64,000 nt of DNA from Rhizobiales bacterium Y(2018) (GTDB taxonomy: Bacteria > Pseudomonadota > Alphaproteobacteria > Rhizobiales > Aestuariivirgaceae), in assembly GCA_005502925.1 (NCBI GenBank), contig SCPD01000002.1, forward strand, positions 372,001-436,000, given 5' to 3'. Positions 25,099 through 34,033 of this stretch are shown in pieces. Within the stretch, counting starts at the first letter, position 1. Every line of letters starts with the position of its first letter. The notes below the pieces were generated by a model that saw only the letters and a list, made by a program, of their open reading frames with translations, did no database searches and was not told the origin of the DNA. The position numbers and the translations under genes were made by a program.

Positions 25099-26547
25099 AT
25101 GGACAGCAGCACAACCGGGATCAGGCCGAATTACATCAATGGCGAGTGGCGCCCCGCGGAAACCTATAGCGAGCGCCGCAATCCGTCCGATCTCTCGGAG
25201 AGCATCGGACGTTTCGCCATCGCGAGCCCCGCGGACGTCGCCGATGCGGTGACCGCCGCGCATCAGGCGCTGCCGGGCTGGAGCGCCGAAACCCCGCAGA
25301 AGCGCCAGGATATTTTGAACAAGGCGGCGGATATCGTCATCCGCCGCAAGGATGAACTCGCCGTCCTTCTGTCGCGCGAGGAAGGCAAGACCTTGGTGGA
25401 AGCGAAGGCTGAGGTGACGAAAGCCGGCGAGACCTTCCGGTATTTCGCCGGTGAAGCGGTGCGCATGGCGGGTGCCAGCCTGCGCTCGGTGCGTGCGGGC
25501 GTCGATATCGACATGCGCCGCGAGCCGGTCGGTGTCATGGCGCTGATCACGCCGTGGAACTTTCCGTTCTCCATTCCGGTCTGGAAATCGGCGCCGGCGC
25601 TGGCCTATGGCAATTGCGCCATCCTGAAACCCGCCGATCTCACCAACGCCATCGCCTGGGAGCTGGCGAAGATCCTGCATGAGGCGGGTGTGCCGCCGGG
25701 CGTCTTCCAGCTGGTGATGGGTGGGCCTGAGACAGGTGCCGCGCTGGTGTCCGACCAGGGTATCGACGGGGTGAGCTTTACCGGCTCCGGCGTCGTTGGC
25801 CGGCGTATCGCCAAGGATGTCGTCGGGCGTGGTGTCCGCCTCCAGCTCGAGCTCGGCGGCAAGAACCCGCTTTATGTCGCAGGCGACGCCGATATGGCGA
25901 AAGCCGTCGATGCCGCGATCAAGGGCGGTTTCTATTCGACCGGGCAGCGCTGCACCGCGTCAAGCCGCATCATCGTCGACGCCGCCAGTCATGACCGTTT
26001 TGTCGAGGAACTCCTGGCGCGGGCGCGCGCGCTGCGCATCGGTCATGCGCTCAATCCCAACAGCGATATAGGTCCGCTCGCCAGCGCGCCGCAGCTACAG
26101 CGTGTATCGGGTTTCATAGCGCAGGCCGAGCAGGACGGTGCCGAACGCCGTTACGGCGGAGATCGTCTTGAACGCGAGACGGAGGGCTATTTCCTTTCCC
26201 CGGCGATCTTCACGCGCGGCGACATGCACCAGATCATCAATCGCGAGGAAGTCTTCGGTCCGGTCATTTCGATCTTCAAGGCGGAAGACTTCGATGCCGC
26301 GGTGAGGATCGCCAATGCCACCGAATATGGCTTGAGCGCCGGCATCTTCACCGCATCGCATGCCAAAGCGCGCGCCTTCATGCGGGCGAGCACCGCGGGT
26401 ATGGTGATGGTGAACCTCCCGACGGTGGGCTCCGACTATCATGTCCCCTTCGGAGGCCGTGGCGCCTCGGCCTATGGGCCGAAGGAGATGGGGCTCGGCG
26501 CTGTCGAATTCTTCACAGAGACGAAGACCGTTTATATCGCCGACTGA
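25099..26547 (+). CDS. Aldehyde dehydrogenase, alpha-ketoglutaric semialdehyde dehydrogenase-like
   Basis: A 482-residue NAD(P)-dependent aldehyde dehydrogenase. The catalytic Cys285 lies in STGQRCTASSR, the general-base Glu251 in LQLELGGKNP, and the oxyanion/nucleotide region in TPWNFPFSIP. The STGQRCTASSR wording is typical of 2-oxoglutarate semialdehyde dehydrogenases used in hydroxyproline and sugar-acid breakdown. The true start is the ATG at YINGEWRP; an open frame extends 245 codons further upstream but runs through the aminotransferase gene on the other strand. It starts a plus-strand series of catabolic genes. Confidence 0.92.
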   Translation: MDSSTTGIRPNYINGEWRPAETYSERRNPSDLSESIGRFAIASPADVADAVTAAHQALPGWSAETPQKRQDILNKAADIVIRRKDELAVLLSREEGKTLVEAKAEVTKAGETFRYFAGEAVRMAGASLRSVRAGVDIDMRREPVGVMALITPWNFPFSIPVWKSAPALAYGNCAILKPADLTNAIAWELAKILHEAGVPPGVFQLVMGGPETGAALVSDQGIDGVSFTGSGVVGRRIAKDVVGRGVRLQLELGGKNPLYVAGDADMAKAVDAAIKGGFYSTGQRCTASSRIIVDAASHDRFVEELLARARALRIGHALNPNSDIGPLASAPQLQRVSGFIAQAEQDGAERRYGGDRLERETEGYFLSPAIFTRGDMHQIINREEVFGPVISIFKAEDFDAAVRIANATEYGLSAGIFTASHAKARAFMRASTAGMVMVNLPTVGSDYHVPFGGRGASAYGPKEMGLGAVEFFTETKTVYIAD

Positions 26548-26649
26548 GGCGTTGGCTCTGCCTGTTTCATTCCCGCCTGGGCCTGAAAACGGCAAGTTCT
26601 TTCCGACGCCCTGCTTAGTCTGGGCGCGACAAATTCAAGGAGTTGCGTG

Positions 26650-27120
26650 ATGCGCAAGAAGATCAGCCCGATCGACCCGTCGAGCCTCGAGGCGGATACC
26701 AAGTCGACTTATCCCGAAGCCTTCAAGCAGCCGGTGACCGGACGCCGCAAGCGTCGCATCGGGCCGCTCGCCCAGTTGAAACATCTTTCCGCCGTCCATG
26801 TCGAACTGCCGCCCGGCTGCGCCTCGTCACTGCGCGTCTGGCATAGCCATGAGGATGAGCTCATCATCGTCACCGAGGGCGAATTGACGCTCGTCACTGA
26901 TGACGGCGAGGAGATCATGCGCGCCGGCCATATTGCGGGATTCCCGGCTGGGGCCTCCAACGGCCATCAGATCGTCAATCGCAGCGGCCGGCCGGCCGCC
27001 TTCGTCGAGGTGGCGAGTTTCGATGAGCAGAATACCTCGACCTATCCCGACCACGATCTCCTGCAGATTCCGGACGGCCGCGGCCGCCGCTTCGTCCGCA
27101 AGGACGGCACACCTTATTGA
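26650..27120 (+). CDS. Cupin domain protein
   Basis: A 156-residue single-cupin protein. Motif 1 is visible as WHSHEDELIIVTEGELTLV (His, His, Glu) and motif 2 as AGASNGHQIVNRS. AAGGAG lies 7 nt before the ATG. Small cupins of this type bind a divalent metal and may act as isomerases, dioxygenases or sensors. It sits 4 bp ahead of the lyase gene, so the two are probably co-translated. Function unknown. Confidence 0.85.
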   Translation: MRKKISPIDPSSLEADTKSTYPEAFKQPVTGRRKRRIGPLAQLKHLSAVHVELPPGCASSLRVWHSHEDELIIVTEGELTLVTDDGEEIMRAGHIAGFPAGASNGHQIVNRSGRPAAFVEVASFDEQNTSTYPDHDLLQIPDGRGRRFVRKDGTPY

Positions 27121-27124
27121 TCCC

Positions 27125-28627
27125 GTGACCCAGCAGATCTCGCCCCGCCTGTCGGAGCCGCTGGCGCCGGAAATCCTCGATCTGGTTTTCCGGCCGCGTA
27201 TCGAGCGCGAGCTCGGCGGCGGGATCGACGATCTCTGCGCCGTCAACGAGGCGCATCTGATCATGCTGGAACGCATGGGGCTGGTATCGGCACGCGACGC
27301 GCTGAAGCTCGCCGAGGCGCTGACCGCCATCCGTGGCGAGGGACTCTCCGCCCTTCCGCGTGATCCCTCCCGCGAGGACGGCTATTTCAATTTCGAGGCG
27401 GCGCTGATGGCGCGGGCCGGCGCGGAAGCGGGCGGCAGGCTTCATATCGCCCGCAGCCGCAACGACATCAACGCCACGCTCGACCGGCTCGCCATGCGCT
27501 CTTTGCTGGCGGAGATGATCGCCGCCGTGATCGACTGGCGGCGGGTCCTAACCGAGCGTGCCCTGTCTTTCGCCGACATGGTGATGCCGGGCTATACGCA
27601 TCTGCAGCTGGCGCAGCCCATCACCTTCGGCTTCTATCTCGCCGGCATCGCGACGGCGTTGACACGTGACACGGAGCGCCTGTTCCGCGCCTATGAAGCG
27701 GCGAACAGCTGCCCCCTGGGCGCCTGCGCGCTGGCCGGCACGTCCTTCGCGATCGACCGCGATCTGGTCGCCGACCTGCTCGGCTTCGACAATGTGCGCC
27801 TCCATACGCAGGACGCCGTCGCGTCGCGCGATTATGCCTGGGACGCGGCGCTCGCCATGCTGAGTCTCGCTTCGACCTGGGGCCGTTTCGCTCAGGATCT
27901 CTATGTCTGGGCGACGCCGGAATTTGGACTGGTCTCCTTCCCGGACAGCATTGCCGGCATTTCCAGTATCATGCCGCAGAAGAAGAACCCGATCGCCGTC
28001 GAGTTCCTGAAAAGCGCCTCGGGCGAAGTGCTGGGCGGCCTCACTGCGACTTTCACCATTTTCAAAGGTGGTCATTTCAGCCATGCCGGCGACACCAGCC
28101 GTGGCGCTCTGGCGCCGCTCTGGCCGGCGCTGCGCTTGAGCCTGAATGCGGTGAAGATCGCCGCGCTGGTGGCCGACCGCATCGAGCCCAGGCCCGCCAT
28201 CATGGCCAAACGCGCGGCGGAAGGCTTTTCGACCGCGACCGATCTTGCCGATGAACTGGTTCGCCAATGCGGCCTGTCCTTCCGCCAGGCGCATCATGTC
28301 GTCGCCGATCTCGTCCGTGACGCGATGGCGCGGGATCTCGGCGCGATGGATATGCGTGAAAGCGATCTGTGCCAGGCCTTCGAGCGCGTGATGGGCCGGC
28401 CCTTGCCGGTCGCCGCTGCCGATCTGCTCGGCGTCCTCGATCCGGCCAAGGCGGTGCGCCGGCGCCAGTCGGCTGGCTCGGCCTCGCCCGCCGAGACCCG
28501 CAAGCTCTGCGCCACCCTCGAGGAGGAAATCGATCGCGACGCCGATGAGCTGCGTGCACGTTTGTCTGCCGTTACGGCGGCGCGGCAGCGTCTCGAATCG
28601 CAGATTTGCGCCCTCATGAAAAGCTGA
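27125..28627 (+). CDS. Argininosuccinate lyase homologue (fumarase/aspartase superfamily)
   Basis: A 500-residue lyase that starts at a GTG four bases after the cupin stop. Superfamily marks are HIARSRNDINATLDRL and the flexible catalytic loop GISSIMPQKKNP with its serine pair. Argininosuccinate lyase proper would sit with argG or argH genes; here the neighbours are oxidases, an aldehyde dehydrogenase and an aminotransferase. A C-N lyase acting on an N-substituted amino acid, as reported for ethylenediaminedisuccinate lyase, is more likely than arginine synthesis. The C-terminus is longer than in ArgH. Confidence 0.82.
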   Translation: MTQQISPRLSEPLAPEILDLVFRPRIERELGGGIDDLCAVNEAHLIMLERMGLVSARDALKLAEALTAIRGEGLSALPRDPSREDGYFNFEAALMARAGAEAGGRLHIARSRNDINATLDRLAMRSLLAEMIAAVIDWRRVLTERALSFADMVMPGYTHLQLAQPITFGFYLAGIATALTRDTERLFRAYEAANSCPLGACALAGTSFAIDRDLVADLLGFDNVRLHTQDAVASRDYAWDAALAMLSLASTWGRFAQDLYVWATPEFGLVSFPDSIAGISSIMPQKKNPIAVEFLKSASGEVLGGLTATFTIFKGGHFSHAGDTSRGALAPLWPALRLSLNAVKIAALVADRIEPRPAIMAKRAAEGFSTATDLADELVRQCGLSFRQAHHVVADLVRDAMARDLGAMDMRESDLCQAFERVMGRPLPVAAADLLGVLDPAKAVRRRQSAGSASPAETRKLCATLEEEIDRDADELRARLSAVTAARQRLESQICALMKS

Positions 28628-28715
28628 GGAATCCTGAAGCGCTTTTGGAAGAATTTGCCGCGTTTCAGGCTCTCTTCGACACAAAGCGGCGCGCGGCAGA
28701 CGCTTAGATGAGCGC

Positions 28716-29030
28716 ATGAAAGAACAAGTTGGAAGCAGCCAGTTCGTGCGGCTCGGCGAGCTCGCGCGGCCTGCCCTCGAGATCAAGATCGATGGCAAGC
28801 GGTTTGCCTGCCTTGCCGGCGACACGGTGCTCACCGCGGTGCTGCTCGCCGGGCGGCATCTGCGCCAGTCGGAATTCGGTGACGGTACGCGTGCCGGTTT
28901 CTGCAATATGGGGGCCTGCCAGGATTGCTGGATATATCGCGCCGATGGCGAGCGCATCCGCGCCTGCACGACCTATGTCGAGGGGGGAATGGACGTCTAC
29001 ACGGCCGACCCGCAGCATCATGTCGCTTGA
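28716..29030 (+). CDS. [2Fe-2S] small subunit of an HcnABC/opine-oxidase-like enzyme
   Basis: A 104-residue ferredoxin-like subunit. The cluster ligands are C63, C68, C71 and C84 in the pattern C-x4-C-x2-C-x12-C (GFCNMGACQDC). Size and layout match HcnA of hydrogen cyanide synthase and the small subunits of octopine/nopaline oxidases and D-hydroxyproline dehydrogenase. Its 3' end overlaps the next gene by 11 bp. It passes electrons between the flavin subunits. Confidence 0.88.
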   Translation: MKEQVGSSQFVRLGELARPALEIKIDGKRFACLAGDTVLTAVLLAGRHLRQSEFGDGTRAGFCNMGACQDCWIYRADGERIRACTTYVEGGMDVYTADPQHHVA

Positions 29031-30441
29031 GAAGATCGTCATCATCGGCAGTGGCCCGGCCGGCACGCGCGCGGCCGAGACTTTACTCCGCCAGGGATGC
29101 CGGAACATCACCGTCATCAGCGAGGCGCCGGCGAGCGGCGGCCAGATCTACCGGCGTCAGCCTCAGGGATTCGGGCGCCAGGCCGACGAGATCTATGGCA
29201 GCGAGGCGGAGAAAGCGACGGCGCTGCATCGGAGCTTCGACGCGCTCGCCGGCAGCGTCGACTATCGTCCCAATACGCTGGTCTGGAACATCTTCGACCG
29301 CAAGGTCTTCACCAACGGTCCGGATGGCGTCGAGGAAATTCCCTTCGATCGACTGGTGCTCACCACTGGCGCCATGGATCGCATCCTGCCGGTGCCGGGC
29401 TGGACTTTTCCCGGTGTGTTCACGCTGGGTGGCGCCCAGATCGCCTTGAAGCATCAAGCCTGCGCCATCGGACGCCAAGTCGTTTTCGCCGGCGCCGGCC
29501 CGCTGCTTTATCTCGTCGCCTGGCAATATATGAAAGCCGGCGCCCATGTCGTGGCGGTGCTCGACACGTCCGCTTTTGCCAACAAGATGGCGGCAAGCCT
29601 CAAGCTGCTCGCGCTGCCGCGCCTCATGTTCAGGGGCCTCAAATTCCGCCGCGACCTCAAGGCCAAGGGTGTCGCCCTTCATGAAGGCGTCCGCCTCACC
29701 CGCATCGACGGCGACCGGTCTGTGACGGCCATCAACTTCACCAAGAGCGGCGTCACGCAACGTCTCGCTTGCGATGCGGTAGGCCTAGGCTTCGGTCTCA
29801 ATCCCGAGATGCAGATCGCCGAACTTGCCGGCGGCCGCACACGTTTCGATCGCACCTTCCGGCAATGGGTTCTGGCCCATGACGGCGAGGGCCGGGTGGC
29901 CGAGGATGTCTATGTCGCGGGCGACGGTCATGCGATCGGTGGTGCCGATGTCGCCGAGCTCACCGGCGAGCGCGCCGCCTGGGCGGTCCTTGCCGATCTG
30001 GGCCTGCCGGTCTCTGCGGAACGCCAAAGTGTCATTCGCCGCGCGCTCAAGCGCCAGGCGATCTTCCGGCAAGGCATCGAGCAGAGCTTCCCGCTGCCGG
30101 CCGAATGGCTGGTCGATACGCCGGATGAAACCATCCTGTGCCGCTGCGAGAATGTGACCTTCGGCGAAGTGCGCGCCGCCATCACCGAGCTCGAGCCAAA
30201 TGACGTCAACCGGCTCAAGGCCTTTGCGCGGCCGGGCATGGGCCGCTGCCAGGGGCGTGTCTGCGGCCATGTCCTGGCTGAGCTGCTCGCCGCTGAGACC
30301 GGCCGGCCGCTCGAAGAAGTCGGGCGGCTGCGCGGCCAGGCGCCGGTGAAGCCGCTTCACTACAAAGCAGCCGCCGGCATGGCGGAAGCCGGCATTCAGC
30401 AGTGGCTGGAGCAGGCCGACAAGGTTCTGGAAAATGGCTGA
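29020..30441 (+). CDS. FAD/NAD(P)-binding subunit with C-terminal BFD-like [2Fe-2S] domain (HcnB/OoxA-like)
   Basis: A 473-residue subunit. The N-terminal nucleotide fold is IVIIGSGPAGTRAAETLL, and a second nucleotide motif is VVFAGAGPLLYLVAW near residue 160. From about residue 370 a BFD-like domain has paired cysteines in ILCRCENVTFGE and GMGRCQGRVCG. This architecture is specific to HcnB, OoxA/NoxA and related amine dehydrogenases. The chosen ATG overlaps the end of the small-subunit gene; the longer open frame upstream is only that gene's shadow. Confidence 0.9.
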   Translation: MSLEKIVIIGSGPAGTRAAETLLRQGCRNITVISEAPASGGQIYRRQPQGFGRQADEIYGSEAEKATALHRSFDALAGSVDYRPNTLVWNIFDRKVFTNGPDGVEEIPFDRLVLTTGAMDRILPVPGWTFPGVFTLGGAQIALKHQACAIGRQVVFAGAGPLLYLVAWQYMKAGAHVVAVLDTSAFANKMAASLKLLALPRLMFRGLKFRRDLKAKGVALHEGVRLTRIDGDRSVTAINFTKSGVTQRLACDAVGLGFGLNPEMQIAELAGGRTRFDRTFRQWVLAHDGEGRVAEDVYVAGDGHAIGGADVAELTGERAAWAVLADLGLPVSAERQSVIRRALKRQAIFRQGIEQSFPLPAEWLVDTPDETILCRCENVTFGEVRAAITELEPNDVNRLKAFARPGMGRCQGRVCGHVLAELLAAETGRPLEEVGRLRGQAPVKPLHYKAAAGMAEAGIQQWLEQADKVLENG

Positions 30442-31558
30442 GGCGAACGAAACCGATATCGCGATCATCGGCGGCGGCATTGCCGGCGTGGCCTCCGCCT
30501 ATCATCTGGCGCTCGCCGGCAAGCGTGTGACCGTGCTCGAAAAGGGTGCGGTCGGCGCGCAGGCGAGCGGCGTCAATTTCGGCGGCCTGCGCACCAATGG
30601 CCGCGCCATGGCCGAGCTCTCTTTGAGTCTCAGGGCGCGCGAGATCTGGCGGAAACTCAAAGATCTGATCGGTCATGACTGCGAGACCGAATTCACCGGC
30701 CATGTCGAGATCTGCGACCGCGAGGATCATCTGGCGGCGGTGGAGAAATGGGCGCCCGAGGCGAATGCGTTTGGGGTCGGCGCCGAAATGCTGTCGGGCG
30801 CCGCTGTCGCCAGACGCTTTCCCTGGATCGGCCGGCGCATGCTGGGCGGCATTTACGTCGCCACCGACGGCGCCGCCAATCCGCGCCTCGTGACGCCCGT
30901 CTTCGCCCGCGCGGTGCGCAAGCTCGGCGTGACGATCCGCGAGCAGGAGCCGGTGACCTCGGTCGGTTATCACAATGGCCGCTTCGAGATCACGACCGGC
31001 AAGGGCGCGGTCATCCGCAGCCCCATTCTCGTCAATGCCGCGGGCGCCTGGGGCAAGCGTATCGCGCAGCACTTCGGCGAGGACTATCCGCTCGACGTGA
31101 TGGCGCCGCAAATGGTGGTGAGCGAGCCCTTCGCGCGCCAGGTGACGGCGACCGTCGACTATCCGGTCAATGGCCGCTTCTTCTATGTCCGCCAGATCAG
31201 CCGCGGCAATCTGCTGTTCGGGCGGGGGCCGGGCCGTGCCGATCTCGATACGTCGCGCGCCTCTTATGTGCCGCAGAATGTCTTCGACGCCTCGCGCATC
31301 GCGATCGATATCCTCCCCATGCTGAAGGGCCGCACCTTCCTGCGCAGCTGGGCGGGCGTCGAAGGCAAGACGCCGGACTCGCTCCCCATATTGGGGCCGA
31401 GCCCGGTGCGTGATGGCCTCATCCATGCTTTCGGCTTTTCCGGCCATGGCTTCCAGCTCGGGCCGGCGACCGGCGCGGTCGTTACCGATCTGATCCTGAA
31501 AGGAAAGACGGCGACCGACATATCGGGCTTCAGCCCGCGCCGCTTCAAGACATCATGA
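30434..31558 (+). CDS. FAD-dependent amino acid oxidase-like catalytic subunit (DAO family, HcnC/OoxB-like)
   Basis: A 374-residue D-amino-acid/glycine-oxidase-type flavoprotein. The FAD motif is IAIIGGGIAGVASAYHLALAG, followed by the DAO text GVNFGGLRTNGR. The C-terminal region (FSGHGFQLGPATGAVVTDLI) closes the active site. With the two preceding subunits it should form a heterotrimeric dehydrogenase that oxidises a C-N bond. Its start overlaps the upstream gene by 8 bp. The substrate may be glycine, an opine or an N-alkyl amino acid; the sequence does not decide. Confidence 0.9.
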   Translation: MAEANETDIAIIGGGIAGVASAYHLALAGKRVTVLEKGAVGAQASGVNFGGLRTNGRAMAELSLSLRAREIWRKLKDLIGHDCETEFTGHVEICDREDHLAAVEKWAPEANAFGVGAEMLSGAAVARRFPWIGRRMLGGIYVATDGAANPRLVTPVFARAVRKLGVTIREQEPVTSVGYHNGRFEITTGKGAVIRSPILVNAAGAWGKRIAQHFGEDYPLDVMAPQMVVSEPFARQVTATVDYPVNGRFFYVRQISRGNLLFGRGPGRADLDTSRASYVPQNVFDASRIAIDILPMLKGRTFLRSWAGVEGKTPDSLPILGPSPVRDGLIHAFGFSGHGFQLGPATGAVVTDLILKGKTATDISGFSPRRFKTS

Positions 31559-31560
31559 GC

Positions 31561-32103
31561 TCAGGCGACGCGCTTGAGCTCGATCCGGGTCGGGTCCTGC
31601 ACGGGGGCCGGCAGCACCGGCTCGTTCTTGATCTCGCGCAGCACGACGAAGCTGTCATACCGCAAGAACTGCACTTCGCCGGCGAGCATCTCGCGTGACA
31701 ATTCCTCGTAAGCGGCGAGATCAGTGCAATCGAAGCGCAGCATATAGTCATAGGGGCCGGCGAGGCCGAAGCAGCTGGTGATCTCGGTGATCCGGCGCAC
31801 GATGCGCTCGAAAGTCTGGAAGTCGTGCGTGCCGTGATTTTTCAGCGACACCGCCGCCAGGATGGTCACATTGGAATAAAGCTTCGTCCAATAGATCTGG
31901 GCGCGGTAGCCTTTGACGAGGCCCAGCCTCTCGAGCCGGCGCACCCGCTTGTGGCAGGGGCTGGGCGAGATGCCGACCAAAGTGGAGAGGTCCTGGTTGG
32001 TGATCCGGCCGTTCTTCTGCAACTCGACCAGGATTTTGAGGTCGATGCGGTCGACCTTGTTCTGCAGCGGCATTCCTTCGGTTTTCTGAAAATGAGCGTT
32101 CAT
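31561..32103 (-). CDS. Lrp/AsnC family transcriptional regulator
   Basis: A 180-residue regulator. Residues about 18-70 are the AsnC-type helix-turn-helix (LDLKILVELQKNGR-like text: IDLKILVELQKNGR, then VGISPSPCHKRVRRLE). The RAM ligand domain follows (CFGLAGPYDYMLRF). Lrp proteins respond to amino acids, which suits the oxidase genes that end two bases away in the convergent direction. It is divergent from the LysR gene. Direct control of the oxidase cluster is inferred. Confidence 0.9.
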   Translation of the reverse strand: MNAHFQKTEGMPLQNKVDRIDLKILVELQKNGRITNQDLSTLVGISPSPCHKRVRRLERLGLVKGYRAQIYWTKLYSNVTILAAVSLKNHGTHDFQTFERIVRRITEITSCFGLAGPYDYMLRFDCTDLAAYEELSREMLAGEVQFLRYDSFVVLREIKNEPVLPAPVQDPTRIELKRVA

Positions 32104-32192
32104 AGTACTATCCTCACCGGATCTCCCTCAGCATTCTCGCCAAGTCATCACCGGAGCGGCTGGTCAAGCAAACGAAAAGATGGAAGCTCTGA

Positions 32193-33083
32193 ATGAGAAA
32201 TTTGCACTCTGACGTCCCGATGATGGCCTGGCTGCACACGCTGGTCGCCTTCGAGGCGACGGCGCGCCATGGCAGCGTCAAGCAGGCGGCCGACGAGTTG
32301 TCGCTGACGCCGGGCGCCGTCAGCCGTCAGATCAAGCATCTGGAGGAATCGATCCGTGCCGTCCTCTTTCAGCGCGGGCATAATTCGATCGAGCTGACCG
32401 AGGCAGGCAGGGTGTTCCTGGCCAAGGTTAATGTCGCGCTCGCCGCGGTGCGCACCGGTGTGCAGGAAGTCTATGGGCTGGCGACGCGCCTGACCGTCAA
32501 GGTGCCGCTGACGCTGATGCAGCGCTGGCTCATTCCGCGGCTCGGCGAGTTCCGCAAGACGCACCCGGCCACCGATCTGAGATTGCGCACCATGCCGCCG
32601 CCGGCCGGCGACCAGACCGATATCGAGATCGTCTATCTGCGGGGTGAGCCGCGCTTGGATGGCGAATTCGGCGCCTTGTTCCTGCTCGACCGGACGGTGC
32701 CGATCTGCCGCGCCGATCTGATCACGGCGAAGGATGTGCCGCTCGCGCCGGAGCAGCTGATGTCCTATCCGATCCTGCAGGACACACCCGACGGCTGGTC
32801 GTGGCATCAATGGTGTCGGCAGCAGGGCGTCGCCTATCAGCCGCAGAAGAATGTGCTGATCTTCGACACCGACGAGGCCTCGATCGATGCCTGCTTGGCC
32901 GGTCTCGGCATTGCTCAGGCGAATATGGCATTCATCTCACCGATCCTGGCCCGCGACGACCTCGCGATGCCGTGCGGCGCCAAGGGCGCTGTTTTGGGCG
33001 GTTACTATGCGGTGATCCGCAACGCCAATGCAGCGGCGGAGGCTTTCGTTGACTGGCTGAGGACGGCCGGGCTGGAAGATTGA
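32193..33083 (+). CDS. LysR family transcriptional regulator (GcvA-like)
   Basis: A 296-residue regulator. It begins with MAWLHTLVAFEATARHGSVK and the helix-turn-helix QAADELSLTPGAVSRQIKHLEE, the GcvA/AmpR wording. The effector domain covers residues about 100-295. No target gene lies immediately beside it except the divergent Lrp gene 89 bp away. The intergenic region shows no clear dyad. Confidence 0.9.
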   Translation: MRNLHSDVPMMAWLHTLVAFEATARHGSVKQAADELSLTPGAVSRQIKHLEESIRAVLFQRGHNSIELTEAGRVFLAKVNVALAAVRTGVQEVYGLATRLTVKVPLTLMQRWLIPRLGEFRKTHPATDLRLRTMPPPAGDQTDIEIVYLRGEPRLDGEFGALFLLDRTVPICRADLITAKDVPLAPEQLMSYPILQDTPDGWSWHQWCRQQGVAYQPQKNVLIFDTDEASIDACLAGLGIAQANMAFISPILARDDLAMPCGAKGAVLGGYYAVIRNANAAAEAFVDWLRTAGLED

Positions 33084-33105
33084 AGCACACAAGGCCTTAC
33101 TTAGA

Positions 33106-33300
33106 TTCCCCTTCTCCCGCTTGCGGGAGAAGGTGGCCGAAGGCCGGATGAGGGTGTTCTCTCCGCGTCTACACGGCTGAAAGCATAGGAAAGTGTTGGA
33201 GTCTTGCTCCCTTGTTAGCCTGAAGCACTGTCGCAAGCTGAGCCAACATCCTCATCCGCCCTGTCGGGCACCTTCTCCCGCAAGCGGGAGAAGGGGGAGT
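33106..33300. repeat. Pair of inverted palindromic elements (rhizobial REP-like) with terminator hairpins
   Basis: CTTCTCCCGC-TT-GCGGGAGAAG lies at 33112-33133 and CTTCTCCCGC-AA-GCGGGAGAAG at 33272-33293. Their flanks (GGCCGGATGAGGGTG in one, CATCCTCATCCGCC in the other) are in opposite orientation, so the elements face each other. They lie in the 259-bp gap between the convergent LysR and rpe genes and could end transcription from both sides. A related hairpin is at 63261. Confidence 0.7.
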
Positions 33301-33342
33301 AATGAGATGAGCGCTCGGCTTAGAGTAAAGGTGCGGACTGGA

Positions 33343-34017
33343 TCACGCGGCGATGCTGGTGGCGCTGGTCCGGATCGACGAGATGTTGCGGCTATAGGCC
33401 TTGGCGTCGCCCTTGAACACGGCGGAGCCGGCGACCAGCGCATTGGCACCGGCTTTGACGACGAGCGGCGCCGTTTCGGCGGTGATGCCGCCATCAACCT
33501 CGATGTCGATATCGCGGCCCTGCACGAGATCGCGCGTCTCGCGGATCTTCTCGATCATCGCAGGGATGAAGCTCTGGCCGCCGAAGCCCGGATTGACCGT
33601 CATCACCAGGATGAGGTCGAGACGGTCGAGCACATGTTTGATATGGGCGACCGGCGTCGACGGGTTGAGCGCCACGCCGGCTTTTTTGCCGAGCGCCTTG
33701 ATCGTCTGCAAGGAGCGGTCGAGATGCGGCCCCGCTTCGGCATGCACGGTGATGATATCGGCGCCGGCCTTGGCGAAGGCCTCGAGATAGAGATCGACCG
33801 GCGCGATCATCAGATGCACGTCGAAGATTTTCCTGGTCACCGGCCGGATCGCCGCCATCACCGGCGGACCGAAAGTGATGTTGGGCACGAAATGCCCGTC
33901 CATCACGTCGATATGGATCCAGTCGGCGCCCGCTTTATCGATCGTGCGCACCTCCTCGCCGAGCCTGGCGAAATCGGCGGAGAGGATGGACGGCGCGATA
34001 TGAAGCGGACGGGCCAT
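33343..34017 (-). CDS. rpe: Ribulose-phosphate 3-epimerase
   Basis: A 224-residue TIM barrel that interconverts ribulose 5-phosphate and xylulose 5-phosphate. All family marks are present: [35 protein letters not shown] (catalytic Asp and metal His), [15 protein letters not shown] and EVDGGI (second catalytic Asp). Length is normal. It follows gap on the same strand after 16 bp, so the two are likely co-transcribed. Confidence 0.97.
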   Translation of the reverse strand: MARPLHIAPSILSADFARLGEEVRTIDKAGADWIHIDVMDGHFVPNITFGPPVMAAIRPVTRKIFDVHLMIAPVDLYLEAFAKAGADIITVHAEAGPHLDRSLQTIKALGKKAGVALNPSTPVAHIKHVLDRLDLILVMTVNPGFGGQSFIPAMIEKIRETRDLVQGRDIDIEVDGGITAETAPLVVKAGANALVAGSAVFKGDAKAYSRNISSIRTSATSIAA

Positions 34018-34033
34018 GGTCGAGCTTGCCTGA

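Noticed and set aside
27125-28627. Housekeeping argininosuccinate lyase (argH)
   Set aside because: The context has no arginine-synthesis genes, and the protein is longer and sits between a cupin and an oxidase operon. Kept as a homologue of unknown substrate.
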